Assembly (NCBI GenBank): GCA_903923395.1
Contig: CAIXXM010000031.1
Span: 1-64,000, forward strand
DNA: 64,000 nt
DNA from: an uncultured Acidobacteriia bacterium
GTDB taxonomy: Bacteria; Acidobacteriota; Terriglobia; Bryobacterales; Bryobacteraceae
Direction: 5' to 3'
Below, in pieces: positions 35,785-44,527 of this stretch. Within the stretch, counting starts at the first letter, position 1. Every line of letters starts with the position of its first letter. The translations under genes and the position numbers were made by a program. The notes below the pieces were generated by a model. It worked only from the letters and a program-made list of their open reading frames with translations. It had not been told where the DNA came from and searched no databases.

Positions 35785-36324
35785 ATGAAGCAGCGAATTC
35801 GCTCCACAACGGTGCTCTGTGTGCGCCGGGATGGAAAAACGGTGATGGCGGCGGACGGCCAAGTCACTTTTGGTGGTGAAGTCCTGAAAGCAAACGCGAA
35901 GAAGCTGCGGCGCCTCTACAACGATAAAATCGTGGCGGGGTTCGCGGGGTCAACGGCGGACGCATTCTCTTTGTTCTCGCGGTTTGAGGCCAAACTGGAG
36001 CAGTTCAACGGCAATCTGCCCCGCTCCGTGGTGGAACTGGCGAAAGACTGGCGGACCGATAAGATCCTGCGGCATCTGGAAGCAATGCTGCTGGTGGCGG
36101 ATGCGAAAAACACGTTCATTCTCAGCGGCAACGGCGATGTGATTGAACCGGATGAGCAGGTCGCGTCGATCGGCTCCGGTGCTCCTTACGCGCTTTCTGC
36201 GGCGACGGCACTGCTTCGGCATACGAAGCTTGGGTCCAGGGCAATCACCGAAGAAGCCATGCGCATTGCCGCGGACACCTGTATCTACACGAATCAAAAC
36301 ATCATCTACGAGGAACTGGCTTAA
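35785..36324 (+). CDS. hslV: ATP-dependent protease proteolytic subunit HslV (ClpQ)
   Basis: 179 residues, normal length. The N-terminal threonine protease forms a dodecamer that is gated by HslU. After a short propeptide (MKQRIRS) the mature protein would begin at the catalytic Thr of [47 protein letters not shown] and LAKDWRTDK follow, and the end [25 protein letters not shown] carries the C-terminal contact with the ATPase. The start at 35785 removes an unrelated upstream extension. The stop is directly adjacent to the hslU start. Confidence 0.96.
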   Translation: MKQRIRSTTVLCVRRDGKTVMAADGQVTFGGEVLKANAKKLRRLYNDKIVAGFAGSTADAFSLFSRFEAKLEQFNGNLPRSVVELAKDWRTDKILRHLEAMLLVADAKNTFILSGNGDVIEPDEQVASIGSGAPYALSAATALLRHTKLGSRAITEEAMRIAADTCIYTNQNIIYEELA

Positions 36325-37719
36325 ATGGTGATCTATCTTCCGGTCAATTCGGTGGAGGAAACGCCGGTTCTTGATGAACTGACGCCGCGCGAGATTGTGC
36401 GCGAACTCGACAAGTACGTGATTGGGCAGCCGGAGGCGAAGCGGGCCGTCGCGATTGCCTTGCGGAACCGTCTGCGGCGGCAGAAGCTCCCGCCGGAAAT
36501 GGCCGATGACGTGATGCCGAAGAACATCCTCATGATCGGGCCCACCGGCGTCGGCAAGACGGAACTGGCACGGCGGCTGGCCAAACTGGCGAACTCCCCC
36601 TTCATGAAGGTGGAAGCGAGCAAGTTCACTGAGGTCGGGTATGTGGGGCGGGATGTGGAGTCGATGATCCGCGATCTGGTGGATATTGCCATCGACATGG
36701 TGCGGGAAGAAAAGCTCGACGAGATTGGCGACCGTGCCGAGAAAGCCGCTGAAGAGCGGATTCTCGATATCCTGCTGCCGCCGGCGCCGGAAGCAGTGGA
36801 TGGCGTGGAAGTTGTGGTGGAACCCGCAGCCAGGGAAACCGCGACAAAGACCAGAGAGAAATTGCGGGAGAGGCTGCGCGCGGGCAAGCTGGATGAACGC
36901 TCCATCGAACTGGAAGTGAAAGACCGGATGCCGGCGTTCGAAATCGCCAGCAACGTCAATCTGGAAGAGATGGGCATCAACATCAAAGACATGATGCCCG
37001 CCATGTTCGGTGCCCGCAGCAAGAAGCGGAAGATGACTGTGGCCGATGCCATGGATTATCTGGTGCAGGAAGAAGAGCAGAAGCTCATCGACATGGATCA
37101 GGTCACCCGCATTGCTCTTGACCGCGTGGAATCAAGCGGCATCATCTTCCTCGATGAAATCGACAAAATTGCCGGCCGGGAAGGCGGCGGCGGACCGGAT
37201 GTGAGTCGTGAGGGCGTCCAGCGCGACATTCTTCCCATCGTGGAAGGCACCACGGTGAATACCCGCTATGGCTTCGTGAAGACAGATCACATTCTCTTCA
37301 TTGCCGCCGGTGCGTTTCATGTCTCCAAGCCGAGCGATCTGATTCCGGAACTCCAGGGCCGGTTCCCGATTCGCGTCGAATTGAAGTCCCTCTCGGTGGA
37401 AGATTTTGTCCGGATTCTGAGTGAGCCGAAGAATGCGCTGGCCAAACAGTATGTGGCGCTGATGGAGACCGAAGGCATCAAGTTGAACCTGACGCCGGAT
37501 GCGCTTGAAGAAGTGGCGCGGTTCGCGGCCCAGGTCAATGAATCTTCTGAGAACATTGGGGCGCGGCGTCTGCACACCATCATGGAAAAGCTGCTCGAAG
37601 AGATTTCCTTCGAGGGGCCGGATCTCAAGAAGAAGAGCGTCAAGGTGGATGCCGCGTATGTGCGCAAGCAACTGGCCGCGATTGTGAAAGACCAGGATCT
37701 GAGCCGGTATATCCTCTGA
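36325..37719 (+). CDS. hslU: ATP-dependent protease ATPase subunit HslU (ClpY)
   Basis: 464 residues. AAA+ unfoldase that feeds proteins to HslV. Walker A GPTGVGKT (72-79), the pore loop GYVGRD (105-110), the I-domain (about 115-240, helical and charged), Walker [13 protein letters not shown], sensor region [24 protein letters not shown] and the C-terminal EISFEGPDL...[20 protein letters not shown], whose final residues insert into HslV. ATG 36325 follows the hslV stop with no gap. It overlaps the lipoprotein start downstream by one base. Confidence 0.97.
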   Translation: MVIYLPVNSVEETPVLDELTPREIVRELDKYVIGQPEAKRAVAIALRNRLRRQKLPPEMADDVMPKNILMIGPTGVGKTELARRLAKLANSPFMKVEASKFTEVGYVGRDVESMIRDLVDIAIDMVREEKLDEIGDRAEKAAEERILDILLPPAPEAVDGVEVVVEPAARETATKTREKLRERLRAGKLDERSIELEVKDRMPAFEIASNVNLEEMGINIKDMMPAMFGARSKKRKMTVADAMDYLVQEEEQKLIDMDQVTRIALDRVESSGIIFLDEIDKIAGREGGGGPDVSREGVQRDILPIVEGTTVNTRYGFVKTDHILFIAAGAFHVSKPSDLIPELQGRFPIRVELKSLSVEDFVRILSEPKNALAKQYVALMETEGIKLNLTPDALEEVARFAAQVNESSENIGARRLHTIMEKLLEEISFEGPDLKKKSVKVDAAYVRKQLAAIVKDQDLSRYIL

Positions 37720-38681
37720 TGCGCTGGCTGCTGACCATCCCGCTGTTCGTGGTGCTGACAGGCTGCGGCTTTGTCAGTGAACCCCTGCCGCCTGCTCTGC
37801 AGCGCCCGACGCGCGTGACGGATCTGGCCGCGGTGGAGCGTGGTTCGAAGATCATTGTGCAGTTCACCCTGCCGGAGTTCACCACCGAAGGCCTGCCGAT
37901 CAAGAAAGCGCACTCGGTCGAGTTGCGTTATGGCGTCTGTCCGGTGAGTCCGTTCAAGTATGAGCCCTGGGAGCAGGCTGCAGAGGTCAAGCGCGATATC
38001 CCGTGGCAGAAGGGCCTGGTGCGGCTGGAACTTCCCGTGGAGAAGCTCATCGGGAAAGATGTGGTGATCGGCGTGAAGGTGCTGGGGCCGGCGGGCCGGA
38101 ACATTGGGTGGTCGAATCTGGTGCAGTTGGTGCCGGTGACGCCCCTGCCAACTCCGCTGGGCGTCGCAGCGAAAAACGTCGCAGCCGGCATCCAGCTGGA
38201 ATGGCATGCTGCCGCGGCGCATTTCCGTGTGTTCCGTAAAGTGCAGGGCACCACGGACTGGGTGCAGGCCGGATTGAGCGACAAGCCGTCCTTCGTGGAT
38301 GACGCCATCGATTACAGCAAAACGTACCAGTATTTCGTGCAGACGATTGAAAAGTCGGGCGAGGCACTGGCGGAGAGTGATCTCTCCGAGATTGTGGATT
38401 TCAAGCCCGTGGATACGTTCCCGCCCGCGGTCCCTGGCGGGTTGACGGCGGTTCCGGGGGCGAAGTCGATTGAGCTGTTGTGGGACCGGAACATTGAAGC
38501 CGATCTCGCGGGATATCGCGTTTACCGCGATGGCAAACGGCTCGGCGACACGATTGTGTCTCCTGCTTACAGCGACAAGGCTGTGCAGCCGGGAACGAAA
38601 TACAGGTACCAGGTCAGTTCAATTGACCGGGCAGGCAATGAAAGCGCTCTGTGCAGTGCGGTGGAAGCCGTCATTCCCTGA
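37719..38681 (+). CDS. Lipoprotein with fibronectin type III domains
   Basis: 320 residues. A lipobox LTGC at residues 13-16 follows a short hydrophobic leader, so the protein should be lipidated. The mature part contains at least two beta-sandwich domains of the fibronectin III type: one around PTPLGVAAKNVAAGIQLEWHAAAAHFRVFRKV...YQYFVQTI and one around FPPAVPGGLTAVPGAKSIELLWDRNIEADLAGYRVYRDG...YRYQVSSIDRAGNES; an earlier stretch may be a third, more divergent copy. No enzyme motif is visible. Its start codon shares one base with the hslU stop (TGATG), so it is translated from the hslVU message, an unexpected partner for a cytoplasmic protease. Confidence 0.82.
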   Translation: MRWLLTIPLFVVLTGCGFVSEPLPPALQRPTRVTDLAAVERGSKIIVQFTLPEFTTEGLPIKKAHSVELRYGVCPVSPFKYEPWEQAAEVKRDIPWQKGLVRLELPVEKLIGKDVVIGVKVLGPAGRNIGWSNLVQLVPVTPLPTPLGVAAKNVAAGIQLEWHAAAAHFRVFRKVQGTTDWVQAGLSDKPSFVDDAIDYSKTYQYFVQTIEKSGEALAESDLSEIVDFKPVDTFPPAVPGGLTAVPGAKSIELLWDRNIEADLAGYRVYRDGKRLGDTIVSPAYSDKAVQPGTKYRYQVSSIDRAGNESALCSAVEAVIP

Positions 38682-38690
38682 GCGCGGGAT

Positions 38691-38696
38691 ACACTG
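38691..38696 (+). promoter_or_regulatory. -10-like box TACACT before the aldolase gene
   Basis: GGGATACACT with the hexamer at 38691-38696, giving a leader of roughly 25 bases with an AGGAAA Shine-Dalgarno element at about 38711. Confidence 0.45.
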
Positions 38697-38726
38697 GGTT
38701 TAGACAAAAAAGGAAAACATACAGCC

Positions 38727-39374
38727 ATGAAATTCTTTCTCGACACCGCTAATCTTGATGAACTCCGCCGCGGCGCGGAATGGGGCATTGTGGACGGCGT
38801 TACCACAAACCCCAGCCTGATTGCCAAAGAAGGCCGACCGATCAAGGAACAGGTTGCCAAGATTTGCGAAATCATTGACGGACCGGTGAGTGCGGAAGTG
38901 GTCGCGGTGGATGCCAAGGGCATGATCGCGGAAGGCAAGGAACTGATCAAGATCCACGAGAATATCGTGGTCAAGGTGCCTCTGACCCGTGACGGCATTG
39001 AAGCCTGTTCGGCACTGAGCAAGGAAGGCATCCGCGTCAACGTGACGCTCTGCTTCTCGCCCGCGCAGGCCATCCTCGCGGCGAAGGCCGGCGCTTACTT
39101 CGTGAGCCCCTTCGTGGGCCGTCTCGATGACATCGGCCAGACGGGCATGGATCTGATCCGTCAGATCGTGGCGATCTATGAGAACTATCAGTTCGACACC
39201 CAGGTGCTGGCGGCATCCCTCCGCGGACCCATGCACGTGGTGGAATCGGCTCTGGCCGGTGCGCACATCGGCACCATGCCCTACAAGGCCATGGACGCTC
39301 TCTTCAACCACCCGCTGACCGACAAGGGCCTGGAGCAGTTCCTGGCAGATCACAAGAAGGCTTTCGGCGCATAG
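38727..39374 (+). CDS. Transaldolase / fructose-6-phosphate aldolase (small subfamily)
   Basis: 215 residues, the length of the FSA/TalC-type short transaldolases. Motifs: [15 protein letters not shown] at the start, [13 protein letters not shown], the Schiff-base lysine in [11 protein letters not shown] (about residue 88), [20 protein letters not shown]-type motif as [16 protein letters not shown], and [11 protein letters not shown]. The protein transfers dihydroxyacetone units in the pentose phosphate pathway, or cleaves fructose 6-phosphate; the two activities cannot be told apart here. It has its own promoter and Shine-Dalgarno sequence. The next gene starts directly after its stop. Confidence 0.92.
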   Translation: MKFFLDTANLDELRRGAEWGIVDGVTTNPSLIAKEGRPIKEQVAKICEIIDGPVSAEVVAVDAKGMIAEGKELIKIHENIVVKVPLTRDGIEACSALSKEGIRVNVTLCFSPAQAILAAKAGAYFVSPFVGRLDDIGQTGMDLIRQIVAIYENYQFDTQVLAASLRGPMHVVESALAGAHIGTMPYKAMDALFNHPLTDKGLEQFLADHKKAFGA

Positions 39375-39815
39375 TTGAACGTGCAGCAAGTGTTACAGCA
39401 GGTGGTACAACAGCCCGGGGCCATTGGCCTCGGGCTCGCTGTATTAGCCATCGTCATCTGTGCCGCACTGGGTATCTGGCTTTACCTCAGACGGCGGCCG
39501 ACCCCGGAAGAACTGGAGCGCAGACGCAGGGAAACTCTGTATCTGCGCGGCAAGATCAGTGACGGAGAAGTGATCGAGTTTGACGGGACCTCCATCATGT
39601 ACTCGTATTACGTGGCCGGTGTAGGCTACACGGCGATGCAGGATCTCTCCGCGCTGCTGGATTTCCTGCCCTCGGACCCCATGGCGCTGATCGGGCCCGT
39701 CTGTCTGAAGCATGACCCGCGCAACCCTCCAAACTCGATTGTCGTCTGCGAAAAATGGAGCGGCTTGCGCCATTTGGAAACCGGTGCGGGCACACGTCCC
39801 GAACGGGTAGCATAA
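39375..39815 (+). CDS. Small single-pass membrane protein, function unknown
   Basis: 146 residues from TTG 39375, directly after the aldolase stop (GTG 39381 is an alternative two residues later). One clear membrane helix, IGLGLAVLAIVICAALGIWLYL, is followed by a basic stop-transfer region (RRRPTPEELERRRR) and a cytoplasmic, beta-rich domain of about 90 residues (LYLRGKISDGEVIEFDGTSIMYSYYVAGVGYTAMQDLSALLDFLP...VVCEKWSGLRHLETG). The pattern resembles DUF3592-like small domains but the match is weak. It forms an operon with the aldolase and probably the A/B-barrel gene after it. Confidence 0.65.
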   Translation: MNVQQVLQQVVQQPGAIGLGLAVLAIVICAALGIWLYLRRRPTPEELERRRRETLYLRGKISDGEVIEFDGTSIMYSYYVAGVGYTAMQDLSALLDFLPSDPMALIGPVCLKHDPRNPPNSIVVCEKWSGLRHLETGAGTRPERVA

Positions 39816-39820
39816 GAGCT

Positions 39821-40195
39821 ATGAAGAAGCTTCTCCTCTGTTTGGGTCTCATTGCTCTGTTCGCCTGCGGCATGCTGGTGGGCGCGAATACGTTTGGGCA
39901 GCCGCAGACCGTGCTGCATGTGATTACCGTGAAGTTCAAGGCCGATTCCACGCCCGCGCAACAGCAGGCTGCTTTGGATGGCGTCCGCAAGATGGCGGCT
40001 GAAGTTCCCGGCATCAAGAACGTTTGGCTCAAAAAGATCAAGGTGCAACCGGCGGATTTCAGCACCGTGATCGCCATGGAATTTGAGAGCAAGGCAGCGT
40101 TCGATGCCTATACGAACAGCCCCGCGCACAAGGCCTGGGAAGCAGTCTATCTGCCAATCCGTGAGCAAAGCACCACGCACGACGTGACGAACTAA
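39821..40195 (+). CDS. Exported Dabb-family (stress-responsive alpha/beta-barrel) protein
   Basis: 124 residues. A leader (KKLLLCLGLIALFACGMLVGANTFGQ) is followed by a ~95-residue dimeric alpha/beta-barrel domain: TVLHVITVKFKADSTPAQQQAALDGVRKMAAEVPGIKNVW ... VIAMEFESKAAFDAYTNSPAHKAWEAVYLP. This fold is shared by stress-response and monooxygenase-like proteins; catalytic function is unproven. It has a normal-looking leader with a Cys (FACG) but the lipobox is poor, so lipidation is doubtful. It follows the membrane protein gene by five bases. Confidence 0.8.
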   Translation: MKKLLLCLGLIALFACGMLVGANTFGQPQTVLHVITVKFKADSTPAQQQAALDGVRKMAAEVPGIKNVWLKKIKVQPADFSTVIAMEFESKAAFDAYTNSPAHKAWEAVYLPIREQSTTHDVTN

Positions 40196-40212
40196 GAGGC
40201 CCGAGCCAGATC

Positions 40213-41583
40213 TTGCCGCAGTCAGGCCCTATCCCGAAGAACCCCCGTGCGGGCAGCTTGCTCCGCCAGCTTGGTCTGGTGAGTGCAACGGCGCTGGTTG
40301 TGTCGAATATGATCGGCACGGGGATCTTTGCGACCACGGGCTTTCAAGCCGGCGACCTCGGTGACGGACGCTTGATTCTGGCGGTCTGGGGCATTGGTGC
40401 CCTGTTTGCCCTTTGCGGTGCGTTGAGTTATTCCGAATTGGCTGTGAACTTTCCCAGTTCCGGCGGTGAGTATGTTTATCTCACGCATGCCTTCGGACCG
40501 GCTTGGGGTTTCATGAGCGGCTGGGTCAGCTTTTTTGCCGGCTTCTCCGCGCCCGTTGCGGCCGCGGCACTGGCGTTCTCTGATTACGCAGGCTACTTTC
40601 ATCCCGCTTTGAAGCAAGGTGGAACCGGGTTGCTGCGGGCAGGCTGGGCCCAGGTTGTCGCGTCGGCCTTGATTGTGCTTTTGACTGTGGTGAATCTGAC
40701 CGGCGTGAAGCGTGTCGCCAGACTGCAAAACATCCTGACCGCGACCAAGCTGATTGTGATTTTCGCATTCATCATTGCCGGCTTCACCGTTGGCCATGGG
40801 AATTGGAGTCATCTCTGGACCCCCGCCGTAAGAACTTCCACAACGGCACTGCCAGCCGCTTTTGTGGTGAGCCTGTTATGGGTGATGGTGGGCTACAGCG
40901 GATGGAACGCGGCCACCTACGTGGGCGAAGAGGTACGGCAGCCCGGGAAGACACTGCCGCTGTCTCTCGGTATCGGCACAGCGATTGTGAGTGCTGCCTA
41001 TTTGGGTTTGAATTTGCTGTTTATCTACGCGGCTCCGCTCGATCAGATGCGGAATGTGGTGGCCGTGGGCTCGCTTGCCGCCCATAACTTGTTTGGCGCA
41101 GGCATCGGCGGTGTCTTCTCTGCTCTGATGGCCGTTTCCCTGATTTCTACGGTGAATGCCATGATCACCATCGGACCACGGGTATACTACGCCATGGCAC
41201 ACAACGGCGCGTTTCTGAAAGCGGCGGCCCAGGTGCATCCGCGCTGGCATACTCCGGTGGTGGCAATTGTCTGTCAGGGCATCTGCGCGGCGTTGCTGAC
41301 CATGACTTCATTTCCTGAACTGATTGTGTACATTGGCTTCAGTTTGACGTTTTTCACGGTGATGGCAGTGGCATCACTATTCGTGTTCCGCCAGCGGGAA
41401 AACTGGCAGCGGCTGCAGGCTGTGAGCTTTCTTTTTCCGTTGATCCCTGGAGCCTATATTCTGGTAGGACTCTGCATGATTGCATATGGAATTATTTGGC
41501 GGCCACTGCCGTCACTGCTGGCCTTGGCCACGATTCTGGCAGGTGCAGGGGTCTATGGGTTCAGCCGCAGGAGGGCGCGTTGA
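40213..41583 (+). CDS. APC-superfamily amino-acid permease
   Basis: 456 residues with about 12 membrane helices. The start SATALVVSNMIGTGIFATTGF, with the NMIGTGIF motif, is the substrate-binding first helix of APC transporters; LFALCGALSYSELAVNFPSSGGEYVYL, SGWVSFFAGFSAPVAAAALAF and LWVMVGYSGWNAATYVGEEVRQPGKTLP are equally typical. It probably moves an amino acid with protons or by exchange; the substrate is unknown. TTG 40213 is the first start after the upstream gene; an AAGAGG lies 12 bases further up. The last codons carry the AGGAGG for the methyltransferase gene, and the two genes overlap. Confidence 0.88.
   Translation: MPQSGPIPKNPRAGSLLRQLGLVSATALVVSNMIGTGIFATTGFQAGDLGDGRLILAVWGIGALFALCGALSYSELAVNFPSSGGEYVYLTHAFGPAWGFMSGWVSFFAGFSAPVAAAALAFSDYAGYFHPALKQGGTGLLRAGWAQVVASALIVLLTVVNLTGVKRVARLQNILTATKLIVIFAFIIAGFTVGHGNWSHLWTPAVRTSTTALPAAFVVSLLWVMVGYSGWNAATYVGEEVRQPGKTLPLSLGIGTAIVSAAYLGLNLLFIYAAPLDQMRNVVAVGSLAAHNLFGAGIGGVFSALMAVSLISTVNAMITIGPRVYYAMAHNGAFLKAAAQVHPRWHTPVVAIVCQGICAALLTMTSFPELIVYIGFSLTFFTVMAVASLFVFRQRENWQRLQAVSFLFPLIPGAYILVGLCMIAYGIIWRPLPSLLALATILAGAGVYGFSRRRAR
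41569..41574 (+). promoter_or_regulatory. Shine-Dalgarno AGGAGG that fixes a TTG start
   Basis: AGGAGG lies five bases before TTG 41580, inside the 3' end of the permease gene. It decides the start of the methyltransferase against the longer open frame. Confidence 0.75.
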
Positions 41584-42434
41584 ACTGTCCTGTTTGTGCC
41601 GCCTCCGCTCCCCGTGCGGGCCGCAAGAGCGATTACACCGCATACCGCTGTGCTTCCTGCCGCCATCTGTTCATGTGGCCGCCTCCTGCAGATGTGCTTG
41701 GCCTCTACACAGAGAAATACTTCACTGGTGGCGAAAACGGCTTCGGCTATGTGAACTATGACCTCGACAAGCAGCCGATGCTGGAATCACTGCACCGCTA
41801 TCTGGATCTTCTAACCGCCCGGACTGGTGGGCCGGGCCGCCTCTGTGATATCGGCACCGCGACCGGATTTTTTCTGGATCTGGCACGGCAGCGGGGCTGG
41901 GAAACCACGGGTTATGAGCCTTGCGCGTATGCGGCCGCCGCCGCACGGGCCAAGGGTTTGAATGTGATTGCGGGAGTGCTGCCCCGGGGGGCTGGTCCTT
42001 TCGATGCGATTACCGCACTGGATGTCATTGAGCATGTTCCTGAGCCACGGGAATTTGTCCGCACGGTGCGCTCTGCCTTGCGTGATGACGGTTACTTTGC
42101 CATCAATACCCCCGATAGCAACAGTTCGGTTGCCAAGTGGATGGGCATGGACTGGCACGCGATTCTTCCGCCGGAGCATCTGCACCTGTTCAATGCAAAA
42201 TCTTTGAAGATGGTGCTGGAGCAGGAGGGTTTCCGGGTACTCTCCACGCAGTGGATCGGCAAGCGTTTTACCGTCCAGTACATCGCACAGACGCTCGCCC
42301 GCTGGCGCAGGTTTGCGATGTTCCGCAGTATCGCGGACGCATTGCAGCACACCTCGATCGGGCAGCTTGATTTGTCGCTCAACTTGAAAGACAACCTGTT
42401 CGTGATCGCCCAGAAGAGGCAGCGCGAACGGTGA
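41580..42434 (+). CDS. SAM-dependent methyltransferase with N-terminal zinc ribbon
   Basis: 284 residues from TTG 41580, which overlaps the permease stop (TTGA). The N-terminal CPVC...CASC pair forms a zinc ribbon (residues 3-6 and about 25-28). The class I methyltransferase core follows: LCDIGTATGFFLDLARQRGWETTGYEP (SAM binding), FDAITALDVIEHVPEPREFVRTVRSALRDDGYFAINTPDS, then PPEHLHLFNAKSLKMVLEQEGFRVLS. Such zinc-ribbon methyltransferases usually modify sugars or nucleotide sugars in glycan pathways. The coupled membrane protein downstream suggests a glycan or lipid context, but the substrate is unknown. Confidence 0.85.
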   Translation: MNCPVCAASAPRAGRKSDYTAYRCASCRHLFMWPPPADVLGLYTEKYFTGGENGFGYVNYDLDKQPMLESLHRYLDLLTARTGGPGRLCDIGTATGFFLDLARQRGWETTGYEPCAYAAAAARAKGLNVIAGVLPRGAGPFDAITALDVIEHVPEPREFVRTVRSALRDDGYFAINTPDSNSSVAKWMGMDWHAILPPEHLHLFNAKSLKMVLEQEGFRVLSTQWIGKRFTVQYIAQTLARWRRFAMFRSIADALQHTSIGQLDLSLNLKDNLFVIAQKRQRER

Positions 42435-43858
42435 GCCTCCCTGGTTTGCAAAGCCCGCCCGGTTTCAGCCGCAGGAACCTGTATGTCGCGGCAATTGTAA
42501 TCGTTCTGGGCTATCTGTTTTACTTCACCCGCGGTGGTTTATCTTTCTATTTTGACAACGATGATATGTACAGTATCTATCTGGGCTGGTCGAAGCCCTG
42601 GTCGGAATTGTTACTTGGCGCGTTGACGTTTTGGAGTACTTCATTCCGGCCGTTTGGGCTGCTCGTCTACCGGAGCCTTTTCGAACTGTTTGGCTTTGAT
42701 CCGCTGCCCTTCCGCATTGTTTGCTTTGCGCTGGCTCTGTGGAATGTTTGGATCAGTTCCCGGCTCCTGCGGCAATTGACGGGTTCGGAGATGATGACAG
42801 CCTTCGGAACGTTGTTGTTTGCTTATCATGCCCGGCTGATGGAAATGTGGATCCGCACGGCGGTAATCTACGATATCCTCTGCTTCACTTTTATCTACAC
42901 GGCACTGAGTTTGTATGTGGAGGTGCGTAAGTCCGGGCGCTTCCCCGGTGTCTTGCGGTCAGCGGGCATTCTGTTGCTGTACCTGCTGGCCATTGATTCC
43001 AAGGAGATGGCTGTCGCATTTCCCGTGTTCCTGCTGGCCTATGAGCTTCTATTTGAGAAAGTATCCTGGAAGCTTGGCCGCTACTGGATCATCGCGGTGA
43101 CCGGCTTGATGGCGGCGGGCCTCATGTGGAGTAAGTCGCATGGCGGGCCATCCACCATGAATGATCCTTCGTTTACTCCGTCTTATACGCTGGAACGGTT
43201 CGAACATAACGGCAATGGCCATTTGCGCCATATCTTCCTGCTGAATCAAGATATTACCGGGCATTGGCCGGTTTATGTATTTGCCGCGTTGCTGTTCGTG
43301 GCCGCCCTGCTGCGCAGCCGCGTATTGGTCTTCGCCTGGGTGCTCCTGTTCTTTGGCATACTGCCTGTGATTTTCATTCCTCCCAGAGGCGGCTATGTTC
43401 TCTATATTGCCTATTTCGGCTGGGTACTTTACGCTGCGACTCTGCTGGGGATGATGGTGAATCTTGCGACAAGGTCCTGGCCCGGTTACCGGACTCCGGC
43501 TGCCATCGTTTTGTTTCTGCTGATCGGGTGGCGCTTCGGGAAGGCAAACCTGCATGATCTCCGGCTCGATAAGACGAAAGCATGGCTCAATGAGAGTCCG
43601 GCCCAGGTCCGTGATTTTGCGGCGCAGATGCGTGCGTTGCACTCCCGTTTCCAGCCAGGCACCAGGATTCTGTTATTGCAGGATGCGTTCCAGACAGATG
43701 AGTGGACACCGGTATTCGTCGGCAGGCTGATTTACAACGACCGCTTTCTCACAGTGGACCGGATGAAGATGCTGGATGTGAAACCGCAGGATTGGAAAGA
43801 CTATGAGTATGTCTTCGACTATGTGGACGGGCGGTATGTGGAGCGCAAGGGGAAATAA
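42431..43858 (+). CDS. Polytopic membrane protein, glycosyltransferase-like (PMT/GT-C-type), uncertain
   Basis: 475 residues. GTG 42431 overlaps the methyltransferase stop (GTGA), so translation is coupled. About ten helices (LYVAAIVIVLGYLFYF, IVCFALALWNVWI, FTFIYTALSLYVEV, SAGILLLYLLAID, WIIAVTGLMAAGLMW, VYVFAALLFVAAL, VFAWVLLFFGILPVIFI) are followed by a soluble C-terminal domain of about 110 residues (FAAQMRALHSRFQPGTRILLLQDAFQTDEW). The first loop contains FYFDNDDMYSIYLG; an acidic pair in the first loop is the catalytic feature of GT-C enzymes such as PMT, which fits a lipid-linked sugar transferase. No close family is recognised. Confidence 0.6.
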   Translation: MSLPGLQSPPGFSRRNLYVAAIVIVLGYLFYFTRGGLSFYFDNDDMYSIYLGWSKPWSELLLGALTFWSTSFRPFGLLVYRSLFELFGFDPLPFRIVCFALALWNVWISSRLLRQLTGSEMMTAFGTLLFAYHARLMEMWIRTAVIYDILCFTFIYTALSLYVEVRKSGRFPGVLRSAGILLLYLLAIDSKEMAVAFPVFLLAYELLFEKVSWKLGRYWIIAVTGLMAAGLMWSKSHGGPSTMNDPSFTPSYTLERFEHNGNGHLRHIFLLNQDITGHWPVYVFAALLFVAALLRSRVLVFAWVLLFFGILPVIFIPPRGGYVLYIAYFGWVLYAATLLGMMVNLATRSWPGYRTPAAIVLFLLIGWRFGKANLHDLRLDKTKAWLNESPAQVRDFAAQMRALHSRFQPGTRILLLQDAFQTDEWTPVFVGRLIYNDRFLTVDRMKMLDVKPQDWKDYEYVFDYVDGRYVERKGK

Positions 43859-43869
43859 GACAGGCGGTG

Positions 43870-44169
43870 TTATTGGTGGAAGGCCTTATGCTGGTCCCTC
43901 ATCCCGTGAACGATTCTGACAATCTTCACGTACTGAGAATCCATCGTGTAGTAAACGATATATATCCCGCAAGGAATACAGCGCAGGCCGGCAGCCATGT
44001 CTTCGCGTTGGATGCCAGCCTTGGGATTCGAAGCGAGCACCTTGAATACCGACACGATTCTTAGAATGAGGCGATCCGCGGTTTCCGCGTTGCCGGATGC
44101 TTCTGCAACATAGTCCCAGATGGAATCAAGATCCTGCTCTGCCAATGCGGCGACTTGGATCTCCATCAT
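43870..44169 (-). CDS. RelE/ParE-family toxin
   Basis: 99 residues. Fold and motifs of ParE-type toxins: VAALAEQDLDSIWDYVAE at the start, ADRLILRIVSVFKVLASNPKAGIQREDM, then GLRCIPCGIYIVYYTMDSQYVKIVRIVHGMRDQHKAF, where IVYYT and IVRIVHGMRD are the hallmark strands. ParE relatives poison gyrase and RelE relatives cut mRNA; this one is more ParE-like, but the target cannot be read out. Its start overlaps the antitoxin stop by four bases, with the antitoxin first. Confidence 0.85.
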   Translation of the reverse strand: MMEIQVAALAEQDLDSIWDYVAEASGNAETADRLILRIVSVFKVLASNPKAGIQREDMAAGLRCIPCGIYIVYYTMDSQYVKIVRIVHGMRDQHKAFHQ

Positions 44170-44462
44170 CGGACTGGAGTGCCGGAAGATTTCTGGAGTC
44201 GCTTCCTGCCGCGTGCATTGACCCTTGTGGCCAGTTCATCCAGGTTGTCGACGTTGAAGGCGGTAAACCTTCCCTCTCTGATGTCAACCAGTCCCGCTGT
44301 CACATCCTGACGCAAAGACTCGGTGCCGTCTTCGCCAGTGTCCCTGGTCTGCGCAGTATTGCGGGCGAGACTTTGAAGGAAAAGCCTGGCTGGCGTTAAC
44401 TCACTATCGGCGATGTGATCCACCAGATAATGCAGGTCTTCACGGTTTGACTGAATCTCCAT
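44166..44462 (-). CDS. Antitoxin of the ParE-type module
   Basis: 98 residues. The N-terminal part (REDLHYLVDHIADSELTPARLFLQSLAR) resembles the small helical segment found in antitoxins of this sort, and the C-terminal half (SLRQDVTAGLVDIREGRFTAFNVDNLDELATRVNARGRKR) matches the ParD-like tail that wraps around the toxin (the QDVTAGLVDI...GRFTAF segment). AGGAG lies seven bases before the ATG. It is transcribed before the toxin and overlaps it by four bases, the normal order for type II modules; as usual it should repress its own promoter. Confidence 0.75.
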   Translation of the reverse strand: MEIQSNREDLHYLVDHIADSELTPARLFLQSLARNTAQTRDTGEDGTESLRQDVTAGLVDIREGRFTAFNVDNLDELATRVNARGRKRLQKSSGTPVR

Positions 44463-44527
44463 TGCCCGCTCCTGTATGCAAGGATTTCACTTTCCCTTCC
44501 AAACTTCAACCTTCCGGTAGTCCCGGC

